Shown here piece after piece: positions 6,328 to 8,500 of a stretch of 8,500 nucleotides of DNA (within the stretch, counting starts at the first letter, position 1; each line of letters opens with the position of its first letter). The DNA lies in assembly GCA_013298245.1 (NCBI GenBank), contig JAAFHD010000146.1:1-8500 (forward strand). The letters are read 5' to 3'. Origin of the DNA: Alphaproteobacteria bacterium (GTDB taxonomy: Bacteria > Pseudomonadota > Alphaproteobacteria > Acetobacterales > Acetobacteraceae). A program made the translations under genes and the position numbers. The notes beneath the pieces were generated by a model. The model worked only from the letters and a program-made list of their open reading frames with translations. It was not told the DNA's origin and did no database searches.

Positions 6328-6592
6328 CCACCTGCTCCACCTTGCCATTGCGCATGCGGGTATGCGCGCGCACCTCGATATCACCGCCGCCATCCTCGTT
6401 CGCGGCTTCAAGCCGCTCCCAGCCACGCGTCACCCAGTCGATGTATTGCAGCCGCTCGGGGTGGTTCGCCTGCCAATAGCGTTCGTCACGCATCGCCGCG
6501 CGCAATTCGGCCTCGGTGCGGGGCTTGGGACATGGGCTGCTCCTATCGGTCCTTTCGGGCGATAATGTATTCCTATTTTGGTCGAAACTCAT
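6143..6592 (-). CDS. N-terminal segment of the hydrolase gene in another frame, or a small overlapping gene
   Basis: The frame from ATG 6592 encodes 149 residues to a stop at 6143. The first 93 look genuine: TEAELRAAMRDERYWQANHP, then YIDWVTRGWERLE, then two VxAHTR motifs (VRAHTR and VDAHTR) separated by MRNGKVEQ. A D-x-RYW motif followed by such paired boxes reminds me of leaders on phage- or toxin-like proteins, but I cannot name a family. From about 6313 onward this frame turns into arginine/glycine-rich sequence with many A/T-ending codons. At the same place the overlapping hydrolase frame becomes GC-ending. The likely reading is one gene of about 288 residues broken by a +1 shift near 6313. 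Its start is also unsure: ATG 6592 has a weak ribosome site, while an ideal AGGAG lies at 6544-6540 before another ATG. Confidence 0.45.
   Translation of the reverse strand: MSFDQNRNTLSPERTDRSSPCPKPRTEAELRAAMRDERYWQANHPERLQYIDWVTRGWERLEAANEDGGGDIEVRAHTRMRNGKVEQVDAHTRRGRGGREQGAGREAGRQTDTGDFRGRRVRYEDEHPPRLYQFSRTGPQHSLPRALRP
6295..6312 (-). repeat. Perfect 9-bp tandem duplication at the frame switch
   Basis: On the minus strand GTGGGCGCG occurs twice in direct succession (6312-6304 and 6303-6295), encoding VGAVGA in the hydrolase frame. It lies exactly where the coding signal passes from the upstream frame to the hydrolase frame. A 9-bp duplication keeps the frame, so it does not itself cause the shift, but such a slippage-prone GC tract is a place where small indels arise. 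Confidence 0.8.
6486..6544 (-). other. Strong ribosome binding site before a 15-codon reading frame
   Basis: AGGAG at 6544-6540 lies 6 nt before ATG 6533, the best Shine-Dalgarno arrangement in this part of the window. That ATG opens only a 15-residue frame ending at 6486, inside the N-terminal segment of the hydrolase gene. Skipping one base after the ATG would read MPKPRTEAELRAAMRDERYW in the coding frame, which looks like a natural protein start. It may be the damaged true start, a small leader peptide, or chance. Confidence 0.35.
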
Positions 6593-6618
6593 GCAAAATA
6601 TTCCGTATTCGCCCGCTA

Positions 6619-6650
6619 CCCTTGATCCGCCGCTGCACAAGCCCCATTGA
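6619..6650 (+). promoter_or_regulatory. Putative sigma-32 (RpoH) heat-shock promoter of rpoD
   Basis: CCCTTGAT (6619-6626) and CCCCATTGA (6642-6650) are separated by 15 nt measured from CTTGAT to CCCCAT, or 17 nt from CTTG. The E. coli sigma-32 consensus is CCCTTGAA and CCCCATnTA at 13-17 nt, and alphaproteobacterial RpoH promoters are CTTG-N17/18-CYTAT-like. The match is close, with one mismatch per box. Transcription would begin around 6655, leaving a leader of about 100 nt before rpoD. Heat-inducible rpoD transcription is known in E. coli, which makes this placement sensible. It is not proven here. Confidence 0.6.
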
Positions 6651-6717
6651 TGCCAATCCCTTGTCATTGCGCGGCGCCTGGGGTGATGAACCCCGCGCTG
6701 CGCGAACCATATGTGCA

Positions 6718-6739
6718 GCGCGCCGCCCGCTCGGCGCGC
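6718..6739 (+). other. GC-only hairpin in the rpoD leader
   Basis: GCGCGCCG (6718-6725) and CGGCGCGC (6732-6739) are perfect reverse complements, giving an 8-bp stem of G-C pairs only with the 6-nt loop CCCGCT. The stem ends 6 nt before the GGAG ribosome site (6746-6749) of rpoD. There is no T-tract, so it is not an intrinsic terminator. It could affect ribosome access or leader stability. Confidence 0.5.
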
Positions 6740-6757
6740 GACCACGGAGCATTTCGC

Positions 6758-8500
6758 ATGGCCACGAAACCCGGCACCACGACCGAAACCACCGATGCGC
6801 GCGACGAAGCGGTCGAGGGGGTGATGCTGGATATCCAGGCCGCCGCCGTGAAGAAGCTGATCGCCCGCGGCAAGGAACGTGGCTTCGTCACCGTCGATGA
6901 GGTGAATGCTGCACTGCCATCCGACCAGGTCTCCTCCGAGATGATCGAGGACACGCTGGCGATGATTTCCGAAGGCGGCATCACCGTCGTCGAGGCCGAA
7001 GAGGGCGAGGATGGCGAGGCGCCCAAGCCCGTCGTCGCCAAGACCGATGACGAGGAGAAGGAAAAGGAAGAAGAGGAATCCGGCGGCAATATCGACGAGG
7101 AAACCGCCGGCCGCACCGATGATCCGGTGCGGATGTATCTGCGCGAAATGGGCTCGGTCGAACTGCTGAGCCGCGAGGGCGAAATCGCCATCGCCAAGCG
7201 CATCGAAGCCGGGCGCGACATGATGATCAGCGGCCTGTGCGAAAGCCCGCTGACCTTCAAGGCGATCATCGCCTGGCACGAGGCCGTGCGCGAAGGCCGC
7301 ATGCTGCTGCGCGATGTGGTGGATCTGGAAGCCACCAACCAGGCGGAAATCCCCGAAGGCACCACCGAACCCGATGAGTTCGAGGAGGGGGATGAGGAAG
7401 GCAGCCTGGGCATGTCGCTCTCCGCCCTGGAAGAGAAGCTGAAGCCCGAAGTGCTGGTCAGCTTCGAAGCCATCGAGGACATGTACAAGAAGCTGAGCCG
7501 CATGTCGGCCAAGCGGATGGATGCCTATACCCAGGGCGAGGAGCTCGGCGGGCGTTCGGAGAAGAACTACGAAAAGCAGCGCGATGAGTTGGTGAAGCTG
7601 GTCGAGAAGGTCCAGCTGCACAACAACCGCATCGAGGAGCTGGTCGAGCAGTTGAAACTGCTCAACAAGCGCATGGTCGCGATGGACGGCCAGATGCTGC
7701 GCCTGGCGGAAAGCTACAAGGTTAAGCGCGACGAATTCCTGGCCGGTTGGCGCGGGTCGGAGCTGGACCCGGGGCTGATGGACCGGCTGTCGAAGTCCAA
7801 GTCCAAGCCGATGATCGCCTTCGCCGCCCGCGCGCGCGATGATGTCGAGAAGATTCGCACCGAAATCAGCGCGGTGGCCGGTGAGACCGGCCTGCCCGTC
7901 GCGGAATTCCGCCGCGTCTACATGACGGTCTCGCGCGGCGAGCGCGACATGACGGTCGCGAAGAAGGAGATGATCGAGGCCAACCTCCGCCTCGTGATTT
8001 CCATCGCCAAGAAATACACCAACCGCGGCCTGCAATTCCTGGACCTGATCCAGGAAGGCAATATCGGCCTGATGAAGGCCGTGGACAAATTCGAATACCG
8101 CCGCGGTTACAAGTTCAGCACCTATGCCACCTGGTGGATCCGCCAGGCGATCACGCGCAGCATCGCCGACCAGGCGCGCACCATCCGCATCCCTGTCCAC
8201 ATGATCGAGACGATCAACAAGCTGGTCCGCACGTCCCGCCAGATGCTGCACGAAATCGGCCGCGAACCGCAGCCGGAAGAACTGGCCGAAAAGCTCGGCA
8301 TGCCCTTGGAAAAAGTGCGCAAGGTCCTGAAGATCGCCAAGGAACCGATCTCCATGGAAACGCCGATCGGCGACGAGGAAGACAGCCACCTGGGCGACTT
8401 CATCGAGGACAAGAACGCGATCATCCCGCTGGATGCTGCGATCCAGTCCAACCTGCGCGAAGCCACCACCAAGGTGCTGTCCAGCCTCACGCCGCGCGAA
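6758..8500 (+). CDS. rpoD: RNA polymerase primary sigma factor RpoD (sigma-70), partial (C terminus outside window)
   Basis: RpoD directs RNA polymerase to housekeeping promoters. The frame from ATG 6758 is open for 581 codons to the right edge and ends at SSLTPRE, where region 4 begins, so the -35-binding helix-turn-helix is missing from view. Region 1.1 covers about residues 15-85, followed by an acidic linker rich in E and D. Region 1.2 starts at [22 protein letters not shown] (about 121). The large non-conserved insert spans about 160-395. Region 2 is classic: [58 protein letters not shown] (D429 to about 468). Region 3 follows [11 protein letters not shown] and includes [20 protein letters not shown]. 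The GGAG ribosome site lies 8 nt before the ATG. The probable heat-shock promoter and a GC hairpin lie in its leader. The usual dnaG-rpoD linkage is interrupted here by the opposite-strand cassette. Confidence 0.97.
   Translation, partial: MATKPGTTTETTDARDEAVEGVMLDIQAAAVKKLIARGKERGFVTVDEVNAALPSDQVSSEMIEDTLAMISEGGITVVEAEEGEDGEAPKPVVAKTDDEEKEKEEEESGGNIDEETAGRTDDPVRMYLREMGSVELLSREGEIAIAKRIEAGRDMMISGLCESPLTFKAIIAWHEAVREGRMLLRDVVDLEATNQAEIPEGTTEPDEFEEGDEEGSLGMSLSALEEKLKPEVLVSFEAIEDMYKKLSRMSAKRMDAYTQGEELGGRSEKNYEKQRDELVKLVEKVQLHNNRIEELVEQLKLLNKRMVAMDGQMLRLAESYKVKRDEFLAGWRGSELDPGLMDRLSKSKSKPMIAFAARARDDVEKIRTEISAVAGETGLPVAEFRRVYMTVSRGERDMTVAKKEMIEANLRLVISIAKKYTNRGLQFLDLIQEGNIGLMKAVDKFEYRRGYKFSTYATWWIRQAITRSIADQARTIRIPVHMIETINKLVRTSRQMLHEIGREPQPEELAEKLGMPLEKVRKVLKIAKEPISMETPIGDEEDSHLGDFIEDKNAIIPLDAAIQSNLREATTKVLSSLTPRE

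Noticed and set aside
6680..6694. GGGGT-gatga-ACCCC hairpin before rpoD as a terminator
   Set aside because: The stem is 5 bp with no T-tract and lies inside the rpoD leader; too short to support a terminator call.
5437..6900. Plus-strand frame of 487 codons across the hydrolase region
   Set aside because: It is antisense to the hydrolase and the first lipoprotein and runs on into rpoD out of frame. No recognisable motifs.
6597..8389. Very long open frame on the minus strand opposite rpoD
   Set aside because: It is antisense to the well-conserved RpoD and His/Gln/Asp-rich in the way GC-rich shadow frames are. Only its last part (from 6592) overlaps plausible coding sequence.

Overview
The window looks like chromosomal DNA of a GC-rich alphaproteobacterium, most likely Rhodospirillales/Acetobacteraceae. 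The basis is the high GC with strongly C/G-ending codons, a DnaG that begins MALPPNFLDELR, and an RpoD with the long insert and motifs of alphaproteobacterial primary sigma factors. The family-level placement is an inference from sequence style, not a database result.

Layout. Positions 1-2064 (minus strand) hold the N-terminal 688 codons of a large secreted-type protein: seven tandem FG-GAP (integrin-like, Ca-binding) repeats followed by glycine-rich RTX-type repeats. It runs off the left edge. A 157-bp divergent spacer (2065-2221) separates it from dnaG (2222-3973, plus), a complete DNA primase. At 6758-8500 (plus) is rpoD, the primary sigma factor, complete at its N terminus and cut by the right edge just as region 4 begins.

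Between dnaG and rpoD, on the opposite strand, sits a compact cassette of about 2.6 kb (3974-6592). Read in its own direction it encodes a predicted alpha/beta serine hydrolase with a GHSWG nucleophile elbow, then three tandem paralogous lipoproteins of exactly 194 residues each. The genes are packed with a 4-nt gap and two ATGA start/stop overlaps, so they look like one translationally coupled operon. The last stop codon abuts the dnaG stop (TGATCA). The hydrolase lacks an export signal while the three partners are lipoproteins. This resembles a lipase effector with multiplied envelope immunity proteins, such as the type VI secretion Tle/Tli pairs; that is a hypothesis from architecture only.

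The front of the hydrolase gene is not clean. An upstream N-terminal segment (from 6592) with clear protein-like character runs in one frame to about 6314, and the hydrolase continues in the +1 frame, next to a perfect 9-bp tandem duplication. This may be a frameshifted gene, a sequencing error, two overlapping genes, or recoding.

The rpoD leader carries a strong match to a sigma-32 heat-shock promoter and a GC-only hairpin just before the ribosome binding site. No tRNA, rRNA, CRISPR array or insertion sequence was seen.
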